Assembly (NCBI RefSeq): GCF_013002705.1
Contig: NZ_JABEND010000001.1
Location: 248,001-312,000, forward strand
Source of the DNA: Nakamurella aerolata
Lineage (GTDB): Bacteria; Actinomycetota; Actinomycetes; Mycobacteriales; Nakamurellaceae
Direction: 5' to 3'
DNA: 64,000 bases
The notes under the pieces were generated by a model that worked only from the letters and a program-made list of their open reading frames with translations, ran no database searches and was not told where the DNA came from. Position 1 is the stretch's first letter, and every line of letters begins with the position of its first letter. Shown piece by piece: positions 6,459-15,823 of this stretch. A program made the translations under genes and the position numbers.

Positions 6459-8147
6459 ATGAACCGCCACGAGTCCTCGCCGCCCGCCGCCACACCGAGG
6501 CGCCGCCGGCTGCGGTTTGCCGCCGGAGCGCTGGCCGCCGCCCTGGTGGTGACCGCGTGCGGCGCTGGATCGTCAACGCAGCCGGCAAGTACCGCGCCGG
6601 CCACGACCGCCACCGCCACCACCGACGGCCAGGCCACGGCCGGCCAGGCCAGCAACGGCGCCGGCGGTGGTAGCGTCGGCTCCCAGCCCGGTGCCGGAGC
6701 GAGTGGGTCGGACGGGTCAGCGGCGCCGGCGCCCAGCGGCGACCCGAACGCCACCCTCAACGTAGGTTTCGTGGCGGCCCCGGCCAGCCTCGACTTCACC
6801 CAGGACAGCGGTGCCGCCATCCCACAGGCGTTGCTGTACAACGTGTACGAGACGCTGGTGCGCATGACGCCGACGGGCGAGATCGCCCCGTTGCTGGCCA
6901 GCAAGTGGACCGTTTCGGACGATCAGAAGGTCTACACCTTCACCCTGCGGGACAACGCGAAGTTCTCCAACGGTGCGGCCTTCACCGCCGAGGATGCGGT
7001 GTTCTCCATCAACCGGGTCAAGTCCGACTGGGCGAAAACCGTTGCGGTGGCCCAGGGAATGTCCACCGTCGCCAAGGCCGAGGCGGTGAACCCGACAACG
7101 CTGCGGGTCACGCTGACCAAGCCGAGCCAGAGCTGGCTGTTCTCGATGACCACCAGGATCGGCGCCATGTTCTCCCGTACCGGGGTGGCCGAGCTGGCCA
7201 CCAAGGCGGTCGGGACCGGACCGTACCTGGTGTCGGCGAACCAGCCGAACGTCAAGCTCACCCTGACTCGCAATCCGGATTACTGGGGCACCAAGGCCGG
7301 AATGCAGACCGTGAACTTCATGTACTACAAAGACCCCACCGCGATGAACAACGCCGAGTTGTCCCGCGCCATCAACGTGATCTCGTCCGTACAGACCCCG
7401 GACCAGCTCGATCAGTTCGGTGACACCGCCAAGTACCAGATCATCGAAGGCACCACCACCGGCGAGGTGTTGTTGAGTTTCAACAACTCCAAGGCTCCGC
7501 TGAACAACAAGAACGTGCGCCAGGCGATCAGCTACGCCATCGACCGCAAGGGCCTGCTCGACACGGTGTGGGCCGGCAAGGGCGCGCTGATCGGCAGCCA
7601 TGCTGTGCCGACCGACCCGTGGTACACCGACCTCGCCAACACGTACCCGTACGACCCGGCCAAGGCCAAAGAACTGTTGGGCGGCAAGACGTACACCCTG
7701 CGACTGCGGGTGCCGAACCTGCCGTACGCGACCGCGGCGGCGCCGGTGATCGCCTCGCAACTGCAGCAGGTGGGTATCACCGTCAAGGTCGACACCCTCG
7801 ACTTCCCGGCGGACTGGCTGACCCAGGTGTTCACCAACGCCGACTACGACATGTCCATCGTCAACCACGTGGAACCGAATGATCTCGCCACCCTGTGGGG
7901 GAATCCGGAGTACTACACCCGTTACGACAATCCCGAGGTGCAGAAGCTGCTCGCCGACGGCGACGCCGGCACCCGCGACCAGATGATTGCCGACTACCGC
8001 AAGGCCACCGAGATCCTCGCCGACGACGCGGCGGGGGTCTGGCTCTGGGCGTTCCCGAACCTGCTGGTCGCCGATGTCGACGTGAAGGGGCTGGCCAAGA
8101 ACCAGGTGTCGGAATCCTTTGACCTGACGGGTGTTTCGGTCGGTTGA
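6459..8147 (+). CDS. ABC importer substrate-binding lipoprotein (dipeptide/nickel family)
   Basis: A 562-residue family 5 solute-binding protein and first gene of a nine-gene unit. An Arg-rich N-terminus and hydrophobic stretch end in the lipobox VVTAC, so it should be a membrane-anchored lipoprotein. A Gly/Ala/Thr/Ser-rich linker of about 65 residues precedes the binding domain. Family features include PQALLYNVYETLVRMTP, FTLRDNAKFSNGAAFTAEDA, GTGPYLVS and NNKNVRQAISYAIDRKGL. The ligand cannot be read from the sequence; relatives bind peptides, opines, nickel or sugars. CGGGAG precedes ATG 6459. A TTG at 6438 is in frame but lacks support. The gene overlaps the next by four bases (TTGA). Confidence 0.92.
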   Translation: MNRHESSPPAATPRRRRLRFAAGALAAALVVTACGAGSSTQPASTAPATTATATTDGQATAGQASNGAGGGSVGSQPGAGASGSDGSAAPAPSGDPNATLNVGFVAAPASLDFTQDSGAAIPQALLYNVYETLVRMTPTGEIAPLLASKWTVSDDQKVYTFTLRDNAKFSNGAAFTAEDAVFSINRVKSDWAKTVAVAQGMSTVAKAEAVNPTTLRVTLTKPSQSWLFSMTTRIGAMFSRTGVAELATKAVGTGPYLVSANQPNVKLTLTRNPDYWGTKAGMQTVNFMYYKDPTAMNNAELSRAINVISSVQTPDQLDQFGDTAKYQIIEGTTTGEVLLSFNNSKAPLNNKNVRQAISYAIDRKGLLDTVWAGKGALIGSHAVPTDPWYTDLANTYPYDPAKAKELLGGKTYTLRLRVPNLPYATAAAPVIASQLQQVGITVKVDTLDFPADWLTQVFTNADYDMSIVNHVEPNDLATLWGNPEYYTRYDNPEVQKLLADGDAGTRDQMIADYRKATEILADDAAGVWLWAFPNLLVADVDVKGLAKNQVSESFDLTGVSVG

Positions 8148-9142
8148 CCACCGCACCGTCGAGAGCCCGACCGGCAGCGGCCGCGCTGCCGGTGGTGCTC
8201 GCCCTGCTGCGGCGGCTGGCCGTGCTGCTGGTCAGCGCGCTGGTCGCATCGGTGCTCATCTTCCTGATCATGTCGGTGCTCCCCGGCAGCCCGGCTCAGG
8301 TGGCGTTGGGAACCGGCGCCACCCCGGACGCGGTGCGTGCCCTCGAACAACAAATGGGCCTCGACCGGCCGCTGCCCACCCAGTACGTCGAGTGGATCGG
8401 CGGCGTGTTGCACGGCGACTTCGGGTTGTCGTACACCTCACGGCAACCCATTGGGCCGCAACTGTTCGACCGGCTCAGCGTGACCTTGTGGCTGGTGCTC
8501 GGCGGGATGGTGGTGGCACTGCTGCTGGCGGTGCCGTTCGGGGTGATCGCCGCGCTGCGCAACGGCAGACCGACCGGCCTGGTGATTTCTGCGCTGAGTC
8601 AGATCGGGGTGGCGATCCCCGCCTTCCTGGCCGGGATGCTGCTCATCGCCCTGGTGGCGATGCGCTGGAACTGGCTGCCGCCCAACGGCTATGTGGTGCC
8701 GGCCACCGATCCGGTCGGCTTCCTGCGGCACATGATCCTGCCGTGGCTGGCGCTCGGGCTGGTGCAGGGCGCGGTCCTCACCCGCTACGTGCGCTCGTCG
8801 GTGCTGGACCAACTCGGTCAGGACTACCTGCGCACCGCGCGCGCCAAGGGCATGACGGCGACTGCGGCACTGCGCCGGCACGGGCTACGCAACGCCAGCA
8901 TCCCGGTCCTGACCGTGCTCGGCGTGCAACTGGTGACGTTGATGATCGGCGCGGTGGTGATCGAGCGGGTGTTCGTGATCCCCGGCGTCGGATCGATGCT
9001 GTCCGACGCGGTGTCCAACCGTGACCTGATCACGGTGCAGGGCATCGTGTTGGTGCTGGTGGTTTTTGCGCTGCTGGTCGGCTTCGTGGTGGACGTGCTG
9101 TACACCGTGATCGACCCGCGGCTGCGGGTGCAGGCGCGATGA
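8144..9142 (+). CDS. ABC transporter permease, DppB type
   Basis: A 332-residue inner-membrane permease with about six hydrophobic segments. The first is at residues about 18-45 (LAVLLVSALVASVLIFLIMS). The loop YLRTARAKGMTATAALRRHGLRNA is the EAA motif that docks on the ATPases. The N-terminal ALEQQMGLDRPLPTQYVEWIGG and GDFGLSYTSRQPI are typical of DppB/OppB proteins. It starts with TTG 8144, overlapping the preceding stop (TTGA), which implies translational coupling. It pairs with the next permease to form the channel. Confidence 0.92.
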   Translation: MTTAPSRARPAAAALPVVLALLRRLAVLLVSALVASVLIFLIMSVLPGSPAQVALGTGATPDAVRALEQQMGLDRPLPTQYVEWIGGVLHGDFGLSYTSRQPIGPQLFDRLSVTLWLVLGGMVVALLLAVPFGVIAALRNGRPTGLVISALSQIGVAIPAFLAGMLLIALVAMRWNWLPPNGYVVPATDPVGFLRHMILPWLALGLVQGAVLTRYVRSSVLDQLGQDYLRTARAKGMTATAALRRHGLRNASIPVLTVLGVQLVTLMIGAVVIERVFVIPGVGSMLSDAVSNRDLITVQGIVLVLVVFALLVGFVVDVLYTVIDPRLRVQAR

Positions 9143-10059
9143 CGAGCAGCAACTCGCCTGCGGGTACCCCGCCCGACCCCACGCTCGACCCCACGCGTGA
9201 CCCGGCGCGCGACCCAGGGCCGGACGAAGCCCCCGATCGCCCGCGGAACTCCGCCCGCGGACTGCTGATCGTCGGCGGCAGCATTGTCGGGTTGGTGTTG
9301 CTCACCGGGATCGTGTCGTTCTTCTGGACGCCCTTCGACACCGGATACACCGACCTGGCCAACGCCAAGGCCGGCCCGGGAACGGCCGGGCATCTTCTCG
9401 GTACCGACCGGCTCGGCCGCGATATCGCCTCGTCGCTGATGGCGGGTGCCCGCACCACCCTGTACGTGGGGCTGGTCGCGGTAGGTATCGCCGCGCTGAT
9501 CGGAACCCCGCTCGGCATTCTCGCTGCCATGCTGCCGCCGCGCTGGTCGCAGTTCGTGATGCGCTGTACCGACGTGATGCTGGCCTTCCCGGCGTTGCTG
9601 CTGGCGCTGATGTTCGCGGCGATCTGGGGTGGCGGTATCACCACGGCGATGGTGGCCATCGGCATCGCCAGCATCCCGTCGTTCATCAGGGTGGTGCGGT
9701 CCGGTGCGCTGGTGGTGATGACCTCCGACTACGTCCAGGCGGCCAGGGTGGCCGGCCGATCACGGTGGGGCATCGCGGTTTCCCACGTGCTCCGTAACGT
9801 CGCCGGGCTGGTGATCGTCCAGGCATCGGTGAGCTACGCCATCGCCATCCTTGCCGAGGCTGGGCTGTCGTACCTGGGTTTCGGCGCCGGGTTGACCACT
9901 CCGAGTTGGGGTCTCATGCTGCAGGAGTCGCAGTCGACGCTGCGCAGCGATCCGCTGATCACCGTGTGGCCGGCGGTGGCAATCGCGTTGGCGGTCTTGG
10001 GTTTCAACCTGTTGGGCGACGGGCTTCGCGACCGGTTCGATCCGCGGCGGCAACGATGA
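9139..10059 (+). CDS. ABC transporter permease, DppC type
   Basis: A 306-residue second permease subunit. It has a hydrophilic, Asp/Pro-rich N-terminus (residues 1-40), then about six membrane segments. HLLGTDRLGRDIASSLMAGAR is the DppC/OppC hallmark, and YVQAARVAGRSRWGIAVSHVLRN forms the EAA loop. The N-terminal tail is more acidic and proline-rich than usual (repeated DPT/DPARDPG). It overlaps both neighbours by four bases (ATGA), so the transporter genes are probably translated as a coupled set. Confidence 0.92.
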   Translation: MTSSNSPAGTPPDPTLDPTRDPARDPGPDEAPDRPRNSARGLLIVGGSIVGLVLLTGIVSFFWTPFDTGYTDLANAKAGPGTAGHLLGTDRLGRDIASSLMAGARTTLYVGLVAVGIAALIGTPLGILAAMLPPRWSQFVMRCTDVMLAFPALLLALMFAAIWGGGITTAMVAIGIASIPSFIRVVRSGALVVMTSDYVQAARVAGRSRWGIAVSHVLRNVAGLVIVQASVSYAIAILAEAGLSYLGFGAGLTTPSWGLMLQESQSTLRSDPLITVWPAVAIALAVLGFNLLGDGLRDRFDPRRQR

Positions 10060-10886
10060 ACGGCCAGGACCCGACCGATGGGCCGCTGCTGCAGGTGCGG
10101 GATCTCACCGTGCTGGCCGGGCGTCAACCGTTGGTGCAGGACGTCAGCTTCGAGCTGGCAGCGGGCGAGCGGGTCGGCCTGATCGGTGCCTCCGGATCGG
10201 GAAAGTCGGTGACCTGCATGGCGATTGCCGGTTTGCTGGCCGACGGGCTGACCGCCGGCGGATCGGTGCAGTTGACCGGCACCGGCGAGCTGCTGACCAG
10301 GTCGGAGCGCGGCTGGGCCGAGGTGCGGGGCAGCCGCGTCGGCATGGTGTTCCAGGAACCGATGACGGCACTGAACCCGACCATGCGGGTGGGACGCCAG
10401 GTGGCCGAGGCCATGCGGCTGCACGGCACCGACCGGTCGACGGCCAACAGGGCGGCGGTCGATCTGCTGGCCGCGGTGGACCTTCCGGACCCTGACCGGC
10501 TGGCGACCGCGTACCCACACCAGCTTTCCGGCGGACAACGGCAGCGGGTGGTGCTGGCCATGGCGATGGCCAACCAGCCCGATCTGTTGATCTGCGACGA
10601 GCCGACCACCGCGCTCGACGTCACGGTGCAGGCGAAAGTGTTGCAACTGATCGACGATCGGGCGGCAGCCGCCGGTTCTGCGGTGCTGTTCATCTCGCAC
10701 GATCTGGCGGTGGTCGCGTCGCTGTGCGACCGGCTGCTGGTGATGTACCAGGGCCGCGTCGTCGAACACGGATCGGTGGTCGAGGTGTTGACGGCGCCGC
10801 GCCACCCGCACACCCGGCAACTGCTCGCCGACAGCGAGCTCGCACCGGCCGATGGTGCCGCCGAAGCCGATGCGGGTGATCGGTGA
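10056..10886 (+). CDS. ABC transporter ATP-binding protein, DppD type
   Basis: A 276-residue ATPase subunit: Walker A GASGSGKS, Q-loop MVFQEPM, signature LSGGQRQR, Walker B LLICDEPTTALD and H-loop SHD. At 276 residues it is shorter than typical DppD/OppD (about 320-340) and ends soon after the TAPRHPHTRQLL segment. It therefore lacks the usual C-terminal extension with its cysteine cluster. ATG 10056 overlaps the permease stop (ATGA); an open frame further upstream is only shadow. Confidence 0.92.
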   Translation: MNGQDPTDGPLLQVRDLTVLAGRQPLVQDVSFELAAGERVGLIGASGSGKSVTCMAIAGLLADGLTAGGSVQLTGTGELLTRSERGWAEVRGSRVGMVFQEPMTALNPTMRVGRQVAEAMRLHGTDRSTANRAAVDLLAAVDLPDPDRLATAYPHQLSGGQRQRVVLAMAMANQPDLLICDEPTTALDVTVQAKVLQLIDDRAAAAGSAVLFISHDLAVVASLCDRLLVMYQGRVVEHGSVVEVLTAPRHPHTRQLLADSELAPADGAAEADAGDR

Positions 10887-11704
10887 TGAGCGCAGCGGCC
10901 ATGGTGACGGTGTCGCACGGCAGCCGCACCTTCCGCTCGGGACGGCGGCAGGTGGTCGCTCTTGACGACGTCAACCTCAGCGTCGCCGAGGGTGAGAAGT
11001 TCGGCGTCGTCGGCGAATCCGGCTCTGGTAAGACCACCCTGATGCGGGTGATCGCCGGGTTGGAACGGCTGGACTCCGGCACCGTCGAGGTGGCCGGCAC
11101 CGATATCACCGCGCTGTCCGAGGCGGCGTTGCGGCCGCTGCGCCGACGCCTGCAGGTGGTGTTCCAGGATCCGATGGGCTCGCTCGACCCGCGGATGCGG
11201 ATTGCCGACGTTGTCGCCGAACCGCTGGTGGCGCAAGGCATCAGCGACCGGCGGGCGGACCGGGTGGTGCAGGCGCTTGAACAGGTAGGGCTGACCGCGA
11301 ACGTGCGGCAACGGTATCCGCACGAGTTTTCCGGCGGCCAGCGGCAACGGATCTCGCTGGCCCGCGCCCTGGTCACCGACCCGGACATCCTGATCGCCGA
11401 CGAGGCGGTGTCCGCCCTCGACGTCACGGTGCGCGCGCAGATTCTCGACCTGATCGACGCCATCGCCGCCCGCCGGTCGCTCACCCTGATCTTCGTCTCA
11501 CACGATCTCTCGGTGATCCGGCGGGTATGTGACCGGGTCGCGGTGCTGCGGGCCGGTCGGGTGGTGGAAACCGGTGCCACCCAGGCGGTCTACGACGACC
11601 CGCAGCATCCCTACACCCGCGAGCTACTCGCCGCCGTTCCGCGTCTGGACCGGTCGCTGCAGCTGGCCAGGGCGCGGCCGAGCAACGCACACGAACCGCG
11701 ATAA
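10886..11704 (+). CDS. ABC transporter ATP-binding protein, DppF type
   Basis: The second ATPase subunit, 272 residues: Walker A GESGSGKT, Q-loop VVFQDPMGSLDPRM, signature FSGGQRQR, Walker B ILIADEAVSALD and H-loop SHDLSV, with YDDPQHPYTRELL at the C-terminus as in DppF/OppF. Two starts are possible: GTG 10883 (GTGA overlap) or ATG 10886 (TGATG). I list the ATG. The Walker B region has DEAVSALD instead of the usual DEPxSALD; the catalytic glutamate is present. It is the last transporter gene; hydrolase genes follow after 57 bases. Confidence 0.9.
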   Translation: MSAAAMVTVSHGSRTFRSGRRQVVALDDVNLSVAEGEKFGVVGESGSGKTTLMRVIAGLERLDSGTVEVAGTDITALSEAALRPLRRRLQVVFQDPMGSLDPRMRIADVVAEPLVAQGISDRRADRVVQALEQVGLTANVRQRYPHEFSGGQRQRISLARALVTDPDILIADEAVSALDVTVRAQILDLIDAIAARRSLTLIFVSHDLSVIRRVCDRVAVLRAGRVVETGATQAVYDDPQHPYTRELLAAVPRLDRSLQLARARPSNAHEPR

Positions 11705-11761
11705 CCGCGCGAGCACCGCACAACAACCGCGCGCAACGCACAACAACAAGGAGCACCCGTG

Positions 11762-13009
11762 ATGACACCCGCGGTCCCGCCGCCGTCGGAACCCGATGCC
11801 GCTGCCGACTTTTCGGCGGCCGCGGTCGCACTGACCCAGCAACTGGTCCGGCTGCGCACCGTGAACCGCAGGGACGGCGAGAACATCGAGACGCCGGCAG
11901 CCGAGCTGGTGGCGGAGGTGATGCGCGACTTCGGTTGGCAGGTCGACGTTGTCGAGGTCGCACCCGGTCGGCCGAATGTGATTGCCCAGGTGCACGGCCG
12001 TCGCCCCGGCCGCACGTTGATGTTCGAGGGCCACACCGACGTGGTGACCGAGGGTGACAGGGCCGCGTGGTCGTTCGATCCCTACAGCGGCGACATTGTC
12101 GACGGGAAGCTGCGCGGGCGCGGTTCCGCCGACATGAAATCCGGTGTGGCGGCGATGATTCAGGCCGCCAGAGCCGTCGAACAGGCCGGCTTCGACGGCA
12201 GGATCGTGCTCGGTGTGCTGTGCGACGAAGAGGAGGGCATGCTGGGCGCCACCGCGTTCGCCGCCTCCGAGGTGGCCCGCTCCGGCATCGACGGCGTCAT
12301 CGTGTGCGAGCCCGAAGGCGGAGAGATCTGCCCGATCGCCAAGGGCGCGCTGCGGATCAAGGTCGATCTGCACGGCGTGATGGCACACGGCGCGATGCCG
12401 CAACACGGACGCAATCCGATCCCGGCGGTGGGACGGTTGCTGCTGGGCCTTGGCGAGTTGGCCGACCAGATCGCCGCCAACATCGGTGACCACCCGGTGC
12501 TCGGGCGGTTCACGGTGACCCCGACGGTGCTGTCCGGCGGCAGCGAGGAACAGGTGAACGTGATCCCGTCCACCGCCTCGGTGTTCGCCGACATCCGTAC
12601 GATTCCCGGTGTGGCGCACCATGTTCTGGTTGACCTGATCGGCCGGCTGGCCGATCAGATTGCCACCGAGTCCGGTCTGACCGCCACCGTTCAGGTGTTG
12701 GTGGACCGGCCGGTGGTCGAGACCCCGGTCGATCATCCGGTGGTGCAGGCGCTCGCCGCCGCGCACCGCGACATCACCGGCACCGCACCGGTTTTCGGGG
12801 GCGTCCCCGGCACCACCGACGGCACCGTGCTGACCAGGGACGCCGGCCTGCGCACCGTGGTGTACGGGCCCGGCGGGAAGTGGATAGCGCATCAGGCCGA
12901 CGAGTATGTTGACGTCGCCGATATCCATACTGCCGTCCGGGTCTACGCCAGAGCTGCCGAGTTGTTCCTGGCCGGGCAACCGGACGGCAATCGAGCGGAG
13001 CAGGAGTAG
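11762..13009 (+). CDS. M20 family zinc hydrolase (ArgE/DapE/carboxypeptidase G2-like)
   Basis: A 415-residue metallo-hydrolase. Visible metal and catalytic positions are the His of EGHTDVV, the Asp of GSADMKSG, the Glu pair in CDEEEGM, and the late His of KWIAHQADE. The dimerisation domain (about residues 185-300) includes HGAMPQHGRNPI. Enzymes of this family cleave amide bonds of N-acyl or N-carbamoyl amino acids and small peptides. Encoded directly behind a dipeptide-type importer, it most likely acts on the imported compound. AAGGAG at 11748-11753 fits ATG 11762. The 57-base leader contains two imperfect direct repeats (AACCGCGCG...GCACAAC). Confidence 0.88.
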   Translation: MTPAVPPPSEPDAAADFSAAAVALTQQLVRLRTVNRRDGENIETPAAELVAEVMRDFGWQVDVVEVAPGRPNVIAQVHGRRPGRTLMFEGHTDVVTEGDRAAWSFDPYSGDIVDGKLRGRGSADMKSGVAAMIQAARAVEQAGFDGRIVLGVLCDEEEGMLGATAFAASEVARSGIDGVIVCEPEGGEICPIAKGALRIKVDLHGVMAHGAMPQHGRNPIPAVGRLLLGLGELADQIAANIGDHPVLGRFTVTPTVLSGGSEEQVNVIPSTASVFADIRTIPGVAHHVLVDLIGRLADQIATESGLTATVQVLVDRPVVETPVDHPVVQALAAAHRDITGTAPVFGGVPGTTDGTVLTRDAGLRTVVYGPGGKWIAHQADEYVDVADIHTAVRVYARAAELFLAGQPDGNRAEQE

Positions 13010-13012
13010 GCC

Positions 13013-14200
13013 GTGGCCGAGGTGGACGTGACGCCCGGTCGGAGCAATTCGCTGGCCGACGTTGCTGGGCTGCGAGTGGGTCACCGTACCCAGGTCGGTC
13101 CGGATCACCTCACCGGCACCACGGTGATCTGGGGCGGCCCCGCAGGCGTCACCGCCGCGGTGGATGTGCGCGGCGGCGCCCCTGGCACCAGAGAAACCGA
13201 TTTGTTGTCGCCGCTGGCCTCGATGCAGCGGGTCACCGCGATCGTGCTGACCGGCGGATCGGCCTTCGGGCTCGACAGCGCCGGCGGGGCGGTGGCCGAA
13301 CTGGCCGACCGTGGTTTCGGGTTCCCCGCCGGTGACGCCCCCGGCGAAGTGGTGCCGATCGTGCCGGCGGCGGTGCTGTTCGACCTTGGCAGGGGCGGCC
13401 GGTTTCGCTCCACCCCGAGCGCCCAGTCCGGCCGGGACGCCTGCCGGGCGGCGCTGGATCCCGCGCCCACAACCGCTGCGGAGCCGGCCGAGACGGCCGC
13501 AGCGGGCTCGGCTTTGCCCGGTGTCCAGCACGGCGCCGGCCCTGCCGGGAACATCGTGGCACAGGGCAATGTCGGCGCCGGCACCGGAGCCGTGATCGGT
13601 GGGCTGAAGGGCGGCATCGGTACCGCTTCGGCCCAGCTGCCCGGCGGCGCAACCGTCGCCGCTCTGCTCGCCGTGAACGCTGTCGGGTCGCCGCTGCATC
13701 CGGTTTCAGGGAGCCTGCTGGGCGATTGGTTGCTGCTGCCGGGGGACGTCCGGAAGCTGGTGGCGCCGTCGGCGCGGGAGGCGGCCGCACTGCTGGACGT
13801 GCGTGCCGCGGCCGGACGGGCACTGTTGCAGCGTGAACAGCAGCGCGGCGCGGCGGCCGCGACGGACTACCTGGCCCGCAACACCACCATCGGTGTGATC
13901 GCCACCGACGTCGCCCTGGACAAGGCTGGTTGCGGAAAGCTCGCCGCCATCGGGCACGACGGGCTCGCCCGCGCCATCAACCCGGTGCACACACTGCTCG
14001 ACGGCGACACCCTGTTCGGGGTGTCCACCGGAGCCAGGCGGTTGACCGGGATGGCAGAGCTGCAGCAGATCCTCAGTGCCGCAGCGAATGTCGTCACCCG
14101 AGCGGTGATCAGGGCAGTGCTTGCCGCCGAGTCGGTCACCACCCAGGGCGGGTCCTGGCCCGGCTACAGCCAACTCGCGCCGAGCGCCACCGGGCCCTGA
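13013..14200 (+). CDS. P1 family (S58, DmpA/NylC-like) hydrolase
   Basis: A 395-residue N-terminal-nucleophile amidohydrolase precursor. It shows CRGGAPGTRETD-like (here VRGGAPGTRETDLL), LTGGSAFGLDSAGGAV, LKGGIGTASA and RNTTIGVIATDVALDK. By analogy with NylC and Rv1333, self-cleavage should occur between N290 and T291 of RNTTIG, making T291 the nucleophile. Family members act as D-aminopeptidases, beta-aminopeptidases or nylon-oligomer hydrolases. An insertion of about 40 residues (around 140-180, rich in Ala/Glu/Pro) is absent from Rv1333. GTG 13013 follows the previous stop by three bases with AGGAG upstream, so it is translated from the same mRNA. Confidence 0.88.
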   Translation: MAEVDVTPGRSNSLADVAGLRVGHRTQVGPDHLTGTTVIWGGPAGVTAAVDVRGGAPGTRETDLLSPLASMQRVTAIVLTGGSAFGLDSAGGAVAELADRGFGFPAGDAPGEVVPIVPAAVLFDLGRGGRFRSTPSAQSGRDACRAALDPAPTTAAEPAETAAAGSALPGVQHGAGPAGNIVAQGNVGAGTGAVIGGLKGGIGTASAQLPGGATVAALLAVNAVGSPLHPVSGSLLGDWLLLPGDVRKLVAPSAREAAALLDVRAAAGRALLQREQQRGAAAATDYLARNTTIGVIATDVALDKAGCGKLAAIGHDGLARAINPVHTLLDGDTLFGVSTGARRLTGMAELQQILSAAANVVTRAVIRAVLAAESVTTQGGSWPGYSQLAPSATGP

Positions 14201-14260
14201 CAATGTCGCCGGCGCTTGACCGGCGCTGCTGTCGGCAGCGGCAATGAGCGAGAATGAAGC

Positions 14261-15823
14261 ATGACGGTTTCCCAGCGACCGATCTGCGAGCCGGGCCGAC
14301 GGACCGCTGTCGACGGCGACCCGCCGGCACCGAGCGCCGAGCAGCCGGACGCGGGGCCGCCCCATCTGGCGCTGCCCGGGCTCGAGCTGCCGGACCTCGG
14401 CAGGTTGCCGATCGGACCGGCGCCGGGGCTGCCCGTCTCCGGCCGCGCAGCCGTGACCTTCCCCTACGACGGCAGTCTGATTGCCCAGGCGCCGGTCGGC
14501 GACGCTGAGCTGGCCGAGCGCGCGGTCGACATCGCGCATGCCGGCCGCGGCGACGTCGCCGGCATCAGCACCGGCACCCGGCGAGCGGTGCTGGCGGCCA
14601 CCGCCGAGTTGATCACCGCCCACCGCGATGCGCTCGTCGACCTATTGGTGCTGGAGACCGGAAAACCGTTGGTGGACTGCAGGGTTGAGGTGGACCGCAC
14701 CGTGCTGACCTGGTCGCTGGCGGCCGAGGAGCCGGCGCGGCTGCACGGCGAGACGGTGCCGGTCGACCTGCTGCCCAGCGCCCAGGGGGCGGTCGGCTAT
14801 TTCACCAGGCGCCCGGCCGGTGTGGTAGCAGGGATCGCCGGCTTCAACTACCCGCTGATGCTCGCCTCGCACAAGATCGCGCCGGCGCTGGCCGCAGGCT
14901 GCCCGGTGATCGTCAAGCCGGCTCCGCAGACACCGCTCGCCACCCTGTGGCTGGTGGGTCGGGTGCGGGCGCTCCTGGCTGCCGAAGGCGCACCGGAGGC
15001 TGCGGTGCAGTTGGTCACCGGAGGTGTCGAGGTCGGTGCGGCGCTCACCACCGACCCGAGGGTGGCCATCGTGTCGTTCACCGGCTCGGCGGCTGTTGGA
15101 CACCAGATCGCCAAGGCCTGCGCGCCACGAAAAGCCCTGCTGGAGCTGGGATCCAACGCCGCCATGGTGGTCTGTGCCGACGCCGACCTGGACGCCGCGG
15201 TGGACGCGGCACTGCGCGGCGGCTTCTATGCCAGCGGGCAGGCCTGCATCTCGGTGCAGCGGCTGATCGTCGAGGAACAGGTGGCCGCACAGTTCACCGC
15301 CGCGCTGCTGGCCCGACTCGACGAGGTGGTCGTCGGCGACCCAAGGGACGAGCGGACCAGGGTGGCGGCACTCATCGACCCCGCCGCCACCGCGCGGGTG
15401 CAGCACTGGCTGGCCGATGCCGAGCAGGCCGGAGCCCGCACCCTGGCCGGTGGCGACCCGATCGGCAGCGCACTGCGGCCGACGGTGCTCAGCGACGTAC
15501 CGACCGATCAGCCGGCCTGGCGCGAGGAGATCTTCGCACCGGTCGTCGCGGTGGCGACGGTGCCCAGCGTCGACGCCGCCTTCGCCATGGTCAACGACTC
15601 CCGTTACGGTCTGCACGCGGCGGTGTTCACCTCGTCGTTGCGCACCGCGTACGCGGCCATCGACACCCTCGAGGTGGGTGGGGTGGTGATCAACGACGTG
15701 CCAGGGTTCCGCTCCGATGCCATGCCCTACGGCGGCGTCAAGGATTCCGGCATCGGCCGGGAGGGCCCGCGGTGGGCCGTCGAAGAGTTCACCGTGACCA
15801 GAATGGCGGTGATCCGGCCATGA
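14261..15823 (+). CDS. NAD(P)-dependent aldehyde dehydrogenase
   Basis: A 520-residue member of the aldehyde dehydrogenase superfamily, which oxidises an aldehyde to an acid. It has the catalytic cysteine in FYASGQACISVQRL, the general-base glutamate in LLELGSNAAMV, the cofactor segments VIVKPAPQTPL and SFTGSAAVGHQIAK, and the substrate-loop asparagine in AGFNYPL. The QACISVQR context resembles lactaldehyde and phosphonoacetaldehyde-type enzymes, so a short polar aldehyde is likely. The N-terminal 45 residues are a proline-rich extension. It lies 60 bases after the P1 hydrolase gene and overlaps the SDR gene (ATGA), and may oxidise an aldehyde from the imported compound. Confidence 0.9.
   Translation: MTVSQRPICEPGRRTAVDGDPPAPSAEQPDAGPPHLALPGLELPDLGRLPIGPAPGLPVSGRAAVTFPYDGSLIAQAPVGDAELAERAVDIAHAGRGDVAGISTGTRRAVLAATAELITAHRDALVDLLVLETGKPLVDCRVEVDRTVLTWSLAAEEPARLHGETVPVDLLPSAQGAVGYFTRRPAGVVAGIAGFNYPLMLASHKIAPALAAGCPVIVKPAPQTPLATLWLVGRVRALLAAEGAPEAAVQLVTGGVEVGAALTTDPRVAIVSFTGSAAVGHQIAKACAPRKALLELGSNAAMVVCADADLDAAVDAALRGGFYASGQACISVQRLIVEEQVAAQFTAALLARLDEVVVGDPRDERTRVAALIDPAATARVQHWLADAEQAGARTLAGGDPIGSALRPTVLSDVPTDQPAWREEIFAPVVAVATVPSVDAAFAMVNDSRYGLHAAVFTSSLRTAYAAIDTLEVGGVVINDVPGFRSDAMPYGGVKDSGIGREGPRWAVEEFTVTRMAVIRP

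Noticed and set aside
11624-13699. 691-codon minus-strand frame across the M20 and P1 genes
   Set aside because: It is shadow of two well-supported plus-strand genes.
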